From the NCBI GenBank assembly GCA_023055425.1, contig JALGPY010000001.1, forward strand, positions 112,325,057 through 112,389,056: a stretch of 64,000 nt of DNA. Direction: 5' to 3'. Of the stretch, positions 45,924 to 57,404 are shown piece after piece (position 1 is the stretch's first letter; every line of letters begins with the position of its first letter). The DNA is from Linanthus parryae (lineage: Eukaryota; Streptophyta; Magnoliopsida; Ericales; Polemoniaceae). A program made the position numbers and the translations under genes. The notes under the pieces were generated by a model. The model was not told the origin of the DNA. It did no database searches and saw only the letters and a program-made list of their open reading frames with translations.

Positions 45924-46628
45924 CTATTTACTGCTTTAGGATAGATTGTAATACTGTTTTGTAATTTTTATTCGGTTTGATGTTATTGAGAGGTGCGAGA
46001 GAGTGGATTTAATATTTCCAATGAGTATGTGCAGGAATACGAGGTGAAAGGCCTATTTCGGATCCCCCTTCTTGATGCGCACGTGCGAAACAGAGTAAAA
46101 AGTCCGGATTGGCAGCTAAATACGCGTATCGGGATCCGAAGTGAAGAAATTGAAGATAGAAGCCATTTCTGCACCTATTCAACACACGCACCTGGGGAAG
46201 ATCATGTTCCCGGACTCCCCGTCTTGATTTGCGCAAGAATTTGATTAGTGAACGGAGAAAGCTAGCACGTCGGCACGGATTACGAGGTGAAATTTTGAAG
46301 GACAGACTGAAATGAGAATTGAACAATGCCAAGGTGTGGGGGTGGTCGAGAGCTTTCTGTAGACGGGTGGATCGCGCAAATCGGAGTCCGGATGAGGAAG
46401 TTACGCCAAAAAGGATGTTTTAGCAAGTAAAACGAGGCCAAAAGCATCCGGAAATGCAAAACGTGCCTTGGAACGCGTGAAATTGACAAATAAAACATTC
46501 CCCGGATTTTGGGAATGTTTTAAGGTGAAAAGGGAGTCTCGAGGTCGAGGAGATCCTTCGGAAAGCAAAGGCACGATCGAAGACGCGAAAAATCGACAAA
46601 AAGGATGTTTTTGGCACAATTCAGAAGT
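45924..46628 (+). other. Gypsy-2 spacer between pol and the internal palindromes
   Basis: Non-coding. It contains a PPT-like GGTGTGGGGGTGGT at 46333-46346 and repeated AAAAAGGATGTTTT.GC (about 46409 and 46597). Short frames here have no recognisable domain. Confidence 0.6.
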
Positions 46629-46807
46629 GTCTTCGTACTAAGACAATTGTCTTCGTACGAAGACTTTGTACTTAGAAAAAATTTTGAACCTCTGAATTCT
46701 CTTCTTAAAACAGCTCTCAGTATCTATGTGAGAAGACCTTCGTGCGAAGACAATTTGTCTTCGTACGAAGACTCTTCGCACGAAGAGAAACGTCTTTGCA
46801 CGAAGAC
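46629..46807. repeat. Palindrome array downstream of gypsy-2 pol (6 units)
   Basis: Units at 46629-46644 (one mismatch), 46649-46664 (GTCTTCGTACGAAGAC), 46738-46749, 46757-46772, 46773-46786 and 46792-46807 (one mismatch). The spacer between the first and second groups (CTGAATTCTCTTC, CAGTATCTATGTGAGAAGAC) resembles the corresponding LTR spacer, so this is a diverged duplicate of the LTR module. It is followed by GGGGTTATATTTTGGGGG. Confidence 0.9.
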
Positions 46808-47541
46808 ATCGCGCAGAAAGACAGATTTGTCCAGCACGGATAGAAGCTTTTGGGGTTATATTTTGGGGGCTTTTTAGACATTTAGGCACGAAATTGAAGC
46901 TTAACCAGCTGGTACTCGATTCTTTGCTTCATTCTTCATCTTCAACCTCAGTTCCTCTCCTCCATAGCCGCACGAGCCAAGTTTCACCCCTCCCTTGATT
47001 CTTCACCAAACTCAATATTCTACATAGGGTTTTGCTCGCAATTGCAAGGAGAACAAGATTCTACAGGAGTTTTTGAGTGAGAGTGTGAGACAAGAGAGAA
47101 ATCAGAGGCCAAAGGAGCTAGGGTTTGGAAGGAGAATTGAGAAATTGGACGAGCTACGGCTTGATTCAGCTTTCGGACGAGAAGGAAACATTGACGGGGA
47201 CTACTCAAGGAGTACGGAGCAGCAAGAAATTCAAGATTTCGACAAATTTTTCCGGCACCATCAAAATCAGTCCGGGTTCGTCAAATTGGGAAATTTTTGC
47301 GTCCGTAAGACTTGCTCCGGACGCGTAGGTACTATCTAAACCTCGCAATTTCATATTCGAGTCTTAGGCACATTGAGTAAAAGCCCGGTTATATTTTGTT
47401 GCGCTTAGAAGCGTATTTGGGGGCGATTGCGTAAAGTCCTAGGAACTATTTGTTACTTGCCTACGTGTTTCGTTTAGTGTACACTTCTTGTTCACGTGCA
47501 CAATTGTTGAGTTGCTTGTTTTACTTGCATTTGAATTTTAA
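46808..47541 (+). other. Leader of the gypsy-2 accessory ORF
   Basis: About 730 bp between the internal palindromes and ATG 47542, without a conserved frame. A TATATTTT motif near 46857 is a possible internal promoter, and AG acceptors are available for a spliced subgenomic RNA. Neither is demonstrated. Confidence 0.4.
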
Positions 47542-48846
47542 ATGGCGGGTGGTAAGAAACGAAAGACGGGAGAGGGTTCGTCACAAGAAGCATCGGGATC
47601 GGGCGATCCTCAATTAGAGATTCCGCCTACTCCCCAATATGCCATCTTGACGGCCCCTTTCCCGGCTAAACCGGGTATTGTCGGCCGAAGAAAGGCTAAA
47701 GCTAATTTGAAAGAGCGTAGTATTGCGCCAGGTTATTATGATAGCTATCGTTTCGTCACCTACGAGGCCCATCTTGACTCTCGAAGAGATACGTATTTGA
47801 CTAAGAACGGGCAGCCCGAAAAAGCCTTTCCTTTGCACGAGGACATGCCTCAAGCAATTAAGGAAATTTTTGAACGTGAGAAGCTTGACAATTGGTTTAA
47901 GCTAGTAGGGCAATCTAGTTCACACATTACGAGAGAGTTTTTGTTTAATTTGCGTTATGCAAAGGACGGTGAGAGTCAAGATCCTCGTCTCGTTTACTGT
48001 CGGAACGAGTGGATAGTCTTCACGCCAGAGACTATCGCTCTCGCCATGGGTTTCCCCGCTTTGAAAGATGGATGTGGGTACGAGACGGTTCTTCGTAGTG
48101 AGAATCTTTGGTCTCGTCTAAATGCTTTTTGCTTTGCGAAGGGGGTTGATCCATGGGACAGGAAAGGAGAGGTGATTCATTGGAAGGCCGAGAAGAGGTT
48201 TTATAGGCCGGAGGCTAGGTGGTGCTGTGAAGTGTTAGAAAACTGGGTTTTGGGAATCACACGAAACCCTAGTTATACTTTCCGCCTCTCTGTCTGGGCC
48301 CTTTGTCTGTACACCGGGGTTAGAATTAATATCCCCAAACTGATTTGGGAGAACTGTCTTGAGAGGGTGTCTAGGACAAACAAATTGGGCCCCGGTCATA
48401 CCTGCTTGATCACTCACCTGGCCAAAACTGCTGAGGTAGTCATAGGGAGAGATATGGACTTGAAACCGTTTACTGCTAGGAAGTGGCACAGGTTTGATGA
48501 GACAGCGAGGAAGAAGGGCAAGGGTAGGAGGATGAACACCTCTAGGTTTGACAACCAGGTTGCCTACGACCACTTGAGAGAGGAGATGGCCCGGGATAGA
48601 CTCGAGAGGAGACGCCAGTTTGCCCACACTCGGGACAATCAGGCGAAGCTGGGGGGTTTAATCCAGATGGTTGGCCAGTGGGTTATACAGTCTAGTGGTC
48701 AGGCACCGGGGGAGTTTGTTCCACCAGTCCCGACGGCGGATCCGTGGTTTCAGGAGGATGACTTTGAATATGAGGTTCCGCCGAGTGAGGATGAGGAAGA
48801 AGAAGATGATGAGGATGAGGAAGATGAGGAGGAAGATGACGAGTAG
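47542..48846 (+). CDS. Athila-type accessory (env-position) protein, 434 aa
   Basis: An unbroken ORF downstream of pol, where Athila and Calypso elements carry an 'env-like' gene. A basic N-terminus (AGGKKRKTGEG, NLS-like) leads into a globular region with NWFKLVGQSSSHITREFLFN, EWIVFTPETIALAMGFP and RPEARWCCEVLENWVLGI. The tail from residue ~405 is almost purely Asp/Glu. I see no signal peptide, no convincing transmembrane helix and no furin-like site, so an envelope role is not supported by the sequence. It resembles the family annotated as 'putative plant transposon protein' (my recollection of Pfam Transposase_32, to be confirmed). A nuclear or nucleic-acid-associated role is an inference from its charge pattern. 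It is lost in gypsy-1. Confidence 0.8.
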   Translation: MAGGKKRKTGEGSSQEASGSGDPQLEIPPTPQYAILTAPFPAKPGIVGRRKAKANLKERSIAPGYYDSYRFVTYEAHLDSRRDTYLTKNGQPEKAFPLHEDMPQAIKEIFEREKLDNWFKLVGQSSSHITREFLFNLRYAKDGESQDPRLVYCRNEWIVFTPETIALAMGFPALKDGCGYETVLRSENLWSRLNAFCFAKGVDPWDRKGEVIHWKAEKRFYRPEARWCCEVLENWVLGITRNPSYTFRLSVWALCLYTGVRINIPKLIWENCLERVSRTNKLGPGHTCLITHLAKTAEVVIGRDMDLKPFTARKWHRFDETARKKGKGRRMNTSRFDNQVAYDHLREEMARDRLERRRQFAHTRDNQAKLGGLIQMVGQWVIQSSGQAPGEFVPPVPTADPWFQEDDFEYEVPPSEDEEEEDDEDEEDEEEDDE

Positions 48847-51112
48847 TGGAGTGTACCCTCGTGCTAGAATTGTTGAGTCCTCGTGTTATCGTTGAGGACA
48901 ACGATGCATTCTAGTGTGGGGGTGGTTGAATCCTTGTTACTAGTCAGTGTCGTGTCTTTGCATCGCCAGTGTCTGCATGTAGTTAGTGGTTTTTGGTTAT
49001 GTCCTTATTTTTCTTTTTATTATTCATTTTTTTTGTTTGCACGTTTTGGTATTTTTGAGTCAACCCACCATTGTTGAGTCGTTAATCGAGTTGGCCTTGC
49101 ATATAGTGTAGGTAAAAAAAAAAAAAAAAACTAAAAAGGTGAAAAAATCAAAAAAAATTAAAAATTTGAGAAAGGGCAATTGAAAAAAGCTGAAAATTCG
49201 GTAAAATCAAGAAGTGTGAGACTTTTAGGCATAGGGCGTGAATTGCGATCGAGAGTGACAATATGAGAGTCCCTTAGTAAGTATAGAGAAACTCTCTTTA
49301 CGGGAATGCGTGCCTATTTTACACACGAACTTAATTCTTTCAAATTTAAAGTGTGTGCCTAATTTTCTTACAAGAGTTGAGCTAGGTGTGAGCTAAACAA
49401 GCCGAACGTTCTTGTGTACGTCTTAGGTAGTCGCCAACCCGCCTCGTAGTGGCACACAGAACAGCTGTGCGAGGTGTGTATTAGAGCACTCACTGCTTCT
49501 AGAACTTACCTTGTAGGACCACTAGCAAACCCGTATTTGAACCATGGATTCTTTGACAACCTTTGGACTTAGGGTGACGATTCTTGGCCTTCAGCATTGA
49601 TTGGTTAGAATCACCACTTTAGTGCGTCACGAGGGTGTTGTAGTTGAGGGGGTTCGATGAGGGAGTAATTCATGCTATATTTGTGTGAGTCTTGCATATC
49701 GCATGCGCTTCATTTGTGATCTTCGAGGGGAATGCGAGGGTGAGTGAGAGTAGGCTTGCGCACTTCGGTGTGGCGGTGTTCCATGGCATTACAACATGGA
49801 CACAAGTGAGGAGAGCCGTGAGTGTGTACATCTAATACACACAAAGCTTGGGTTGGGGGAATTTGATAGGTGGATCGTGCTAGGTACCGGATCTTACTCA
49901 TCATGGTGTAGGAGGTTTGGTTGGATTAGGCACGAGACAGATATTTGATCAACTACTTGAGAGGGGACAGGATTACATTCGAGTGTGGGGGTGTCGACAT
50001 TTGACTTCGGACATCGAGATTGCGCTTGCGACGACTCCATCCCCACACATGCTCTTTTATGTTAGCGGCTTTGTTGATTTACACCGAGGATTTTAGTGAG
50101 ATAGGGAGAGACTTTGATTTGTGATTTATACGTGATTTTGATAGTGTCTCTCCTTACGATTATATGATAGCTTGGCACTTGGAAGACCACTCGTGAAAGA
50201 TATTGAAGGAATTATGCAGGATTTTGAGAGATTGAAAAAAAAGAAAGAAAAAAAAAAATAAAAAAAAAAAATCAGAAAAAAAAAAAAGAGAGAAAAAAAG
50301 GGGAGATGAATAAAGGAAGAATGAGAAGCTTTGTGGAAGAACGAGTGGAGAAGCGACTAGTTCAAGAACGGGAAATTTTTGGTTTATGCATCATTCATGA
50401 CAATAGCCGCGGAGATCGTAATTGTACCGGGGTTTGAGGGGATCGAGGGCCGGAGATGGTGAGTTTCGGGCTTGGTTTCCATCATTGTTGTGAGGGTGTG
50501 TGAGCTATGGTATTTGTGAGAATGTGACGCTTTAGGACTTGTATTTGATTCTTATCCTATTTGTCCCTAAAGCCTCATCATTTTAAACCCGTTAGCGGAT
50601 TAGGAGCTCGGACCTTGAACGTGGCTTAGCCTAGCGTAGCCTTTTATTTTGTGGCACACATGAAAAGGTATTGCATTCTTGTACTTAGTAAAGTTAGGTT
50701 CTCTATACTAGCTAGGGGGAATTCATGTTGACGAATTTGATTTCGAATCATTCCTTGTGCCTAGATTTCTCATCGCTTCGTGTGAATCGGTTTAAGCTAA
50801 TGGAGATTGCCCAATCTCGCAAAAGAAAAGAAAAAAATTTGTATTTCAATACTTGCATTGTGAATATTGCATTTGCATATAGGTGCATTGTGTATAATCG
50901 AGTCGTGTCGACAAGTAGGAAGGATGGTTGGTGAATGGTTCTACTCGGATTAGTATGCAAGAGTTCTTGGTATTGTATGCAATGTGAGGTGATAGTATGC
51001 AATTGGCGTAGGGAAGTATGCAATGAGTAATTGGTTGAGTATGCAAAGTTGGATGGATTGCGGAAAAGCGAAAGAAGCTTTGACTTAAGAGAGATGGAAT
51101 TGACTTGGGAGA
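48847..51112 (+). other. Gypsy-2 3' non-coding region
   Basis: 2.3 kb with no long frame. It contains PPT-like AGTGTGGGGGTGGT (48913-48926) and AGTGTGGGGGTGT (49982-49994), and A-rich runs at 49112-49160 and 50236-50300. Patches conserved with gypsy-1 occur in the same order: TAGTCGCCAACCCGCC near 49429, GTGTGGCGGTG near 49769, GAGGAGAGCCGTG near 49809 and GACGCTTTAGGAC near 50526. The cluster of TATGCAA motifs (about 50952-51047) is specific to gypsy-2. Confidence 0.7.
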
Positions 51113-51131
51113 TTTGCTCGGGACGAGCAAA
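51113..51131 (+). other. Pre-PPT hairpin, gypsy-2
   Basis: TTTGCTCGGGACGAGCAAA, perfect 7-bp stem and 5-nt loop, followed after 4 bp by the PPT. Counterpart of 29206-29224. Confidence 0.75.
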
Positions 51132-51135
51132 AGGT

Positions 51136-51149
51136 AGTGTGGGGGTAGT
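51136..51149 (+). other. Gypsy-2 polypurine tract
   Basis: AGTGTGGGGGTAGT directly before the 3' LTR start TGATAAC. Confidence 0.8.
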
Positions 51150-52763
51150 TGATAACTCCGTTTTCGGAGTTATTTTATGCCTTTTATTTCTACGTTTTGC
51201 GTGCTTATAATGGAGAATTTGTCGTCTTTTGAGTAAATTGAGCGTAAATGTGAAAATATGAGTTCATGTGCAAAACTTGTTAAATCCGGGCGTTTCTTTA
51301 GATTTTTGAGCTTTTTATTGTGATATGATCGCGGGTTGTGTTTTCGTGTTGTGATTCGCAGGAAAACAGGGCTTGGATGATCGTGCGGGATTTGGAAGCG
51401 AACTTCGGAAACGAGGAACTCAAAGACAAGTCAAGAGGAGAGTCAAAAGTCAAAGGAAGTCAATGGAAAGTCAAAGGAAAGACAAGTCAAGAGGAAGGTC
51501 AAAGAAAGTCAAAGGAAGATCGAGGAAAGAAAGAATGGAAGAAGAAAGTCAAAGAAGAGAAGAGAAAAGTCAAAGGAGGCAAAAAGGGGCTGGAACACAG
51601 TTGTCTTCGTGCGAAGACATTAGTCTTCGTGCGAAGACTTTACACTTAGCCAAAATTTTGACTCTGCAGCATTCTCTTCGCAAAACAACTTGCAGTATCT
51701 CAATGAGAAGACCTTCGCACGAAGAGGCAGAAGTCTTCGTACGAAGACTCTTCGTGCGAAGACAACTGTCTTCGTGCGAAGAGGTCGTGGTTCAGCAGCA
51801 TATTTTTGGGGCTTTTCCGTATTATTTCCAAACTTTGTAATATTATTATGGGAACGTATTTAAGACTTTTAGGTCGTCTTTTTCAGTAGTTTTTGAGGAT
51901 TAGAGACATCTTTGGAGATCAAGAAGCCTTGGAGAGAGCTTAGGAGCTTTTGGATCATTCGTTTGAATTCTAAACTCTCGTTTTTCTTGATTTTCATGTT
52001 TAAACTCATTATAATCGTTGTTTTGATTATGAATATGAGTAGCTAAACACCTTTTGCTGGGAATTCTTGTTTGGTGTAGCTAGGGTTTGATCTAAAGTCG
52101 ATGTTTTGATGATTGTAATGCATGCTTTAGCTTAATCTCTCGTGTTTATTCATTATTATGGATTATTTGCGTTCTTAATCTTATTATCTTTGCGAGTAGC
52201 TAACGTAGAGATAGAATCAATTAGTTTCACGCGGTAACTCCGTGATAACTAGTCGGTAAATTGAATAATCCACCTAGTTGTATCGATGTTTGGTAACTCG
52301 GCATCGTTAATTAGGATCGTTAAAGTAGAATTATAATCTTAATGCATACTTAAACCTAAATTAGGCTTGGTAACTCCGTTTAGTTTAGTTTAAGTATAGT
52401 GGATTTGCTTGGTAACTCGGTAAGTTCAACATTGCTTGATTGATAGTGAATAACACGTGGTTGTTTTACGAATCAAAACATAAATTTAGATCAACCTAGT
52501 GAACCTAGAGAATTCCCGGTGCTTCTCCTTTATTGATAAAAACCTCCAATTATTCATTCTTTATTAATCGTGAATTATTTCACTTGGTTAATTGAGAATA
52601 TTGCGTTTAATTTCTTAGAATTAGATAAAAACACAACTTGCGACTTGCCCACATAAGGTATAGAATAATAATTAATTTAAACAAAGTCCCTTGGGTTCGA
52701 CAACCCGGATTTCCGGTTTATTACTACACACGACGGCTGTGCACTTGCAGTTGGAACGTGTCA
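51150..52763 (+). repeat. Gypsy-2 3' LTR (1614 bp)
   Basis: Same length as the 5' LTR and apparently identical except one base (52377). W-box cluster at 51429-51573 and palindromes at 51603-51782, as in the 5' LTR. Confidence 0.95.
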
Positions 52764-52768
52764 ACCAC

Positions 52769-53500
52769 CACCATCACTCAACCCGAAATTCCTATATCTA
52801 AACCCATATTCGAACGTCTCTCCCTCATCCCTACCCAAAACCCAATCAATTACTGAAATGTCCTAAAACTTCACTCATCCCAACCCAATCAACCTTAAAA
52901 CCATCACTTAGCATGAACCTGGAAAATCAAAGAGGAAAACCAAAGAATCCGAGGAATATCCCTAAAAATCGAACCCCAAGCCATTGTACTCATTTACTGA
53001 AATTTCCGAAAGGCTCAAAATTTAATTCCCCATTTTTTTCTCATTAAGATTCAATTCCCTGCAAATCGACATTCCCTGATGATGTACGGCTTTGTGCTGC
53101 CATTGGCGGAGTGTGTTAGGAGGGACGAAGATCTAAAAGCTACATCATGTATATGGGTTCATTTCTTGGGGGGTTTTAGCTAATTTATCGACATGGCATA
53201 TCTAAAAGCTACAACATGCAACCATCATTACCTTCGAAACCATGCTTAGGCCCAAGCCTCCATGACCACGAAACCCGAACCACCCAATAACAACCAACAC
53301 CTTCCTAGTTTGACACCATTGCAAGAAAATTACTACAAGCTTGACCAATTTCATCAACCATTGAGCAGACCTAAAACCCGGAAACCAAACATCAAGGGAG
53401 AAGGTCGAAATTAAGAGAAGCATAGAAAGAGAAAAGATATGGAGGGAGGGAGGGAGGGAGAGAGAATATCCCGATTTAGGCGAGAGCAATAGAGATTTTT
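52769..53500. other. Intergenic DNA between gypsy-2 and the large LTR
   Basis: No supported gene. CA- and AACC-rich sequence, then a short GGGA repeat (about 53442-53460). A minus-strand frame of 147 codons spans into the next element and has no domain, so it is not called. Confidence 0.45.
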
Positions 53501-54369
53501 TGTAACACCCCCATCCCCAGACTCTGCGGAGATGTCCTCCGCTAAGCACGAATTGCTCAACAAGGAGTCTAAACCTAACGACTATGTTACAAGAAGGAAT
53601 TAAAGAAACATAAACTTGAAGGATACTTACTAGCATAATATGCACACTCCCATGTGTAACCTCTAGGTGAAATCCACTCCCGAGTTTCCCACGTACTTAC
53701 CTGCCAATTTATAGAAGGAGAAGACGTCACGACGTCATATCACATCAAATAAGATATGATTAATAACAAAAGTATATATATGTAGTTTGAAAATGTTTAT
53801 TCTGTACTTATAAAAGCATCGTTTATATAACTTGGCCAACAATAAAAGATCTCATAGCAGATTATATGAGATATTCAAATATCAGTTAACACACAACCAT
53901 TACTAATCAGTCTTATACAAAGGATTCTGAATCCCACTATCAATAGGGCTTTGAAGACCAGATTCACATCCAACAAGGAAGGCAAAAAAAAACCAACTCA
54001 TATCATCTCCCTGACAAACAAGACCTTAAGTTTGCATACCCCTACAAGATAATCGGTCCAAAGAGGAGTATTAGCTGCTTAAAGTCGAGGCTAGCTCATC
54101 CCGACTAAAAGAAACCCGTATACCGGGTGGTGTCTATGACCGCAGCCAGACGTCTGAAGACAAAAATGATCATACAAGGGCCTAGAGTAAAACGTAAACC
54201 ATTAATTGGTCAAGTATTCAAAGGAAAACATGAATATTTGCATTTCAACTGTTCTGTAACTAGACATATACCTAATCTGACATTCTTTTAAAATAGATTA
54301 AGCATGCATATGATTAGCCTGACTAGTTTTCCAGATCAGGGATGCTGACTCCCTAACCCGGAAATGTCT

Positions 54370-54410
<41 letters not shown>

Positions 54411-57399
54411 CACACACTCACACTATCATTTCATGTTCTCTATAGTGAGGTAAAATGCACATGCATATACTACGCTGGCTAACTATCCCAAATTTTCCCT
54501 TTGCCCTTAAGTCTCAGTCTTATTACAGTCCGTACCTGTTCATGAGCCCTTAATTATGCTCTAAATGATAAATATAGTGAGTTCCAAGTCACATGGTTTC
54601 CTAGTTAAGATTGAATTTCAATTTTTGGTTCTTTACACTCAAGTCCCTAAAGTTTGATTAAATTGCATTTTAGTCCATGATTTAGTCTTATTAGTCAGTT
54701 TTAAGTCCAAACTGACATAATTGGATTCCATATGTTATGAAACTGTCCCAGAGACATAAGCTCATGTCCTGCATCATGATCTGGGTGTTTGACTGAAGAA
54801 ATTGTGAACTTATTTTCTTACCCCTCATATACAGATGAATTGAACTAGCGCTTCCAGAAAGTCAAACTTGACCCTAAGACCTGAAATGTGACCCTGGACG
54901 ACTTTCCATAAGTGTTTTTTGGTCTATTAGGTCATCTCTCAAACCAAAAGATCAAAGTTGAGAAGAGGTCCTCTCAACCAGTCAACTTCACAAATAGTTT
55001 CTGGTCAAATGAGGAAGATATTTGAAAAACTGAGACTAGGGCTTGAATGACTGATGATTGAGGTTTCAAGATCATATATGTACTCCCAAGAACATAGAGG
55101 ATTCTAGAGAATAAGCTCAGTCAAAGTTGGTTGAAACATAACAATCCAACACTTATAATATAATTGAGAGTTTTCACGATTGCAAGCTAATCACTTTGGA
55201 CTAGATTTGTTAGAAATCTATCAAGGATAAGGGAAGTGCTCCTATATGAGTGACTTTGGGTATTTTTAGTTAGCTTATCATAGGAGCAAGCATAATGCAG
55301 TTTGAATAGATATTTAGAGAGTTATGATTGACATGACTTGACAGTTTGAGATCAATTTCTTAATGATTTGACGATTACTTAGCTAATTTGAGCTAGATTT
55401 AAGGATGAACGTGAGGAATAAGGAGGGGGCTCATAGAAGATGATTTGAAGTATCTAGGTTCAACTTTTCAAAGAAGAAAACACATAACATATTCATTAGA
55501 TAACCAAGGAGTTATGATCAGTTGAAAACAGTTGTTATGTAAGTTCTAACACTTAGAATCATTTGAAGTATAGACAAGTTTCAACATTCATAAGAGCATT
55601 ACTTTCAACGCAGATTTCAAGGAGACCAAGAATGAGTGTGCGACATGCAACATATGGGTTTAGAGATCTTATAACCATCTATAAGGAGGAGAAACATAGT
55701 TCAATATATTAATTAACAAGTAAGATACACAAGTTGAAAATTTACAAAAATCACAGAGTCATGAACAGTGTCTAAGATAGCACAATTTGGCAGCAACTTT
55801 AAAATGAGTTTTAAAATCACACAGGGCATTACAGAAGTAGATCTTTATATAGATTTGAATTCCTTACAACCATCTACAAGAAGGAGATAATAGAATTCCA
55901 AATCATCAAGAGAGGATAGAGATGACTAGTTCCAAAGTTGAGTGAAATTCACAATTGATGAACATGTATTTCAAGATCAACACATGCAACAACTTTGAGC
56001 CATGAATTGAGGCAATTTTGAATTGTTTTAGACCAATTAAATAACATAGATTTGTAATATTATCAATAGGGAGTTCACAGGTAAAATAATTATTCATTTC
56101 CACCAGCTTTATGAAGAACTGAGGATTACAAGTTGACCCTATATCACTGTGATAAAGAACACCACCAAATTTTGTAGTTCAAACCCAGATTTTATGGTTC
56201 GATTTGATTGTCCTAAACATGGAAGTATGACGTAAGATCAATTGGGAATTATATATCCATGTTCAGGGAATGCATGGAGCCATCAAGCCCTGCAAACGAG
56301 TAATCACATAAGGCGATATCGAGCTCTGAATAGAGCACCTCCATTGCCAGAAAATATCAATAATGGTGAATTAAACTGTGATTCAAACACAATCTGGGCA
56401 TGAATCAAAGTTAATAAAAATTTCATGATAATACATGGATCATATTTATGCAATTTGCAGGAACAACTAGGTAGGAATGACGTCTTACAGAAGCTCCAAC
56501 AATGGAGGCTTTTCGTCAACATGAGTAAAACCCAACAACAATGCAGCTCATTATCCGGAGATTCCTCCACATTTTGGGTCTGCTCTCACGTTCTATATAA
56601 AAAATAGAACTCATGAGGAAAACCAGAATCTATAAACCACAAGAATGACAGTTTACCAAGGATTGTAACCGCTACAAGCGATTTCCGCTAGGATGAACCC
56701 GGATTCCAGTGAATGGGAATTGAAACAGATAATTGGAAGCTCCAATTGGTCCTCTAGGTTTGGATAACACTCAGAAGCACGAATCCAGTGCCCTAAACCA
56801 ACCATATGGCGTATGGAGGGAGAATTTGGCCGGTAATGAACTAGGGTTCTTCGTTTCTTTCCTCCAAATTTTTGAACTCAATGCCCAATGGGTCATCAAA
56901 TTGAATAAGCAATTCTACTCCATGAAACAATGGAGTCTCTAGCTACAACAGTTTTGCGAATGGTGGGGGTGTGGTGGTGCTTCCAGGGTGGAGATGGTGG
57001 TGGTGTATGGATGAAGAAGAATGAAGAGGACGAAGATAATCCTTGGAGAAATTTTCATACAAAAAATGGGCGTTCTAGACAAGCCATCAACCTTGTGTAG
57101 ACACTTGTACTTGATTGCCACATGCCTAGCTTGCATGTTTGACACATAAGGGTATCAAACGCAAATAAAAATGTATTTTGCAATTTCTCTCAAGCTTTGA
57201 CAAATATCAAATTGACCCCAGCCACAATCCAATAATATTTTTACTCCCAAACTTATGACATTCTCTTATGTCAGATGTCAGCAGAAACTCCTGAATAAGA
57301 AGTTACGCAACATACCCGAAATTTGAGTTATTGTTGTTTAACCCCCAAAGTTTTAGAAATATCACTATCTGAGCTTCCAGAAATTTGCAGGGTGTTACA
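53501..57399. mobile_element. Putative 3.9-kb solo LTR (gypsy, Tekay/Del-like ends)
   Basis: The ends are perfect 10-bp inverted repeats TGTAACACCC / GGGTGTTACA, the terminal motif of many plant chromovirus (Tekay/Del) LTRs. No gag or pol lies between them. A TATA-like CTATATAAAAAATAG near 56592 suits an LTR promoter with a long U3. Flanks are TTTTT (53496-53500) and CTTTT (57400-57404), so the target duplication is ambiguous in a T-rich site. It could also be a TIR-bounded element; solo LTR is the likelier reading. A (CA)n microsatellite lies inside. Confidence 0.55.
54373..54404. repeat. (CA)n microsatellite
   Basis: Uninterrupted CA dinucleotide run of 16 repeats, followed by TATATA and more CACA. 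Confidence 0.95.
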
Positions 57400-57404
57400 C
57401 TTTT

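Larger units (their letters stand above)
38609..52763 (+). mobile_element. Gypsy-2: intact Athila-like Ty3/gypsy retrotransposon
   Basis: 14,155 bp with exact target duplication ACCAC (38604-38608 and 52764-52768). Both LTRs are 1614 bp; the only difference I see is G at 39836 versus C at 52377. It has a consensus PBS, an unbroken 1830-aa gag-pol, a 434-aa accessory ORF, PPT, and palindrome arrays in both LTRs and downstream of pol. By structure it is young and potentially autonomous. It inserted 31 bp beyond the end of the copia 3' LTR. Confidence 0.95.

Noticed and set aside
47542..48846. Calling the accessory ORF a retroviral envelope glycoprotein
   Set aside because: Position fits Athila 'env-like' genes, but I see no signal peptide, membrane anchor or cleavage site.
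53202..53645. 147-codon minus-strand frame
   Set aside because: Crosses the boundary of the 3.9-kb LTR-like element and has hydrophobic low-complexity composition without a domain.
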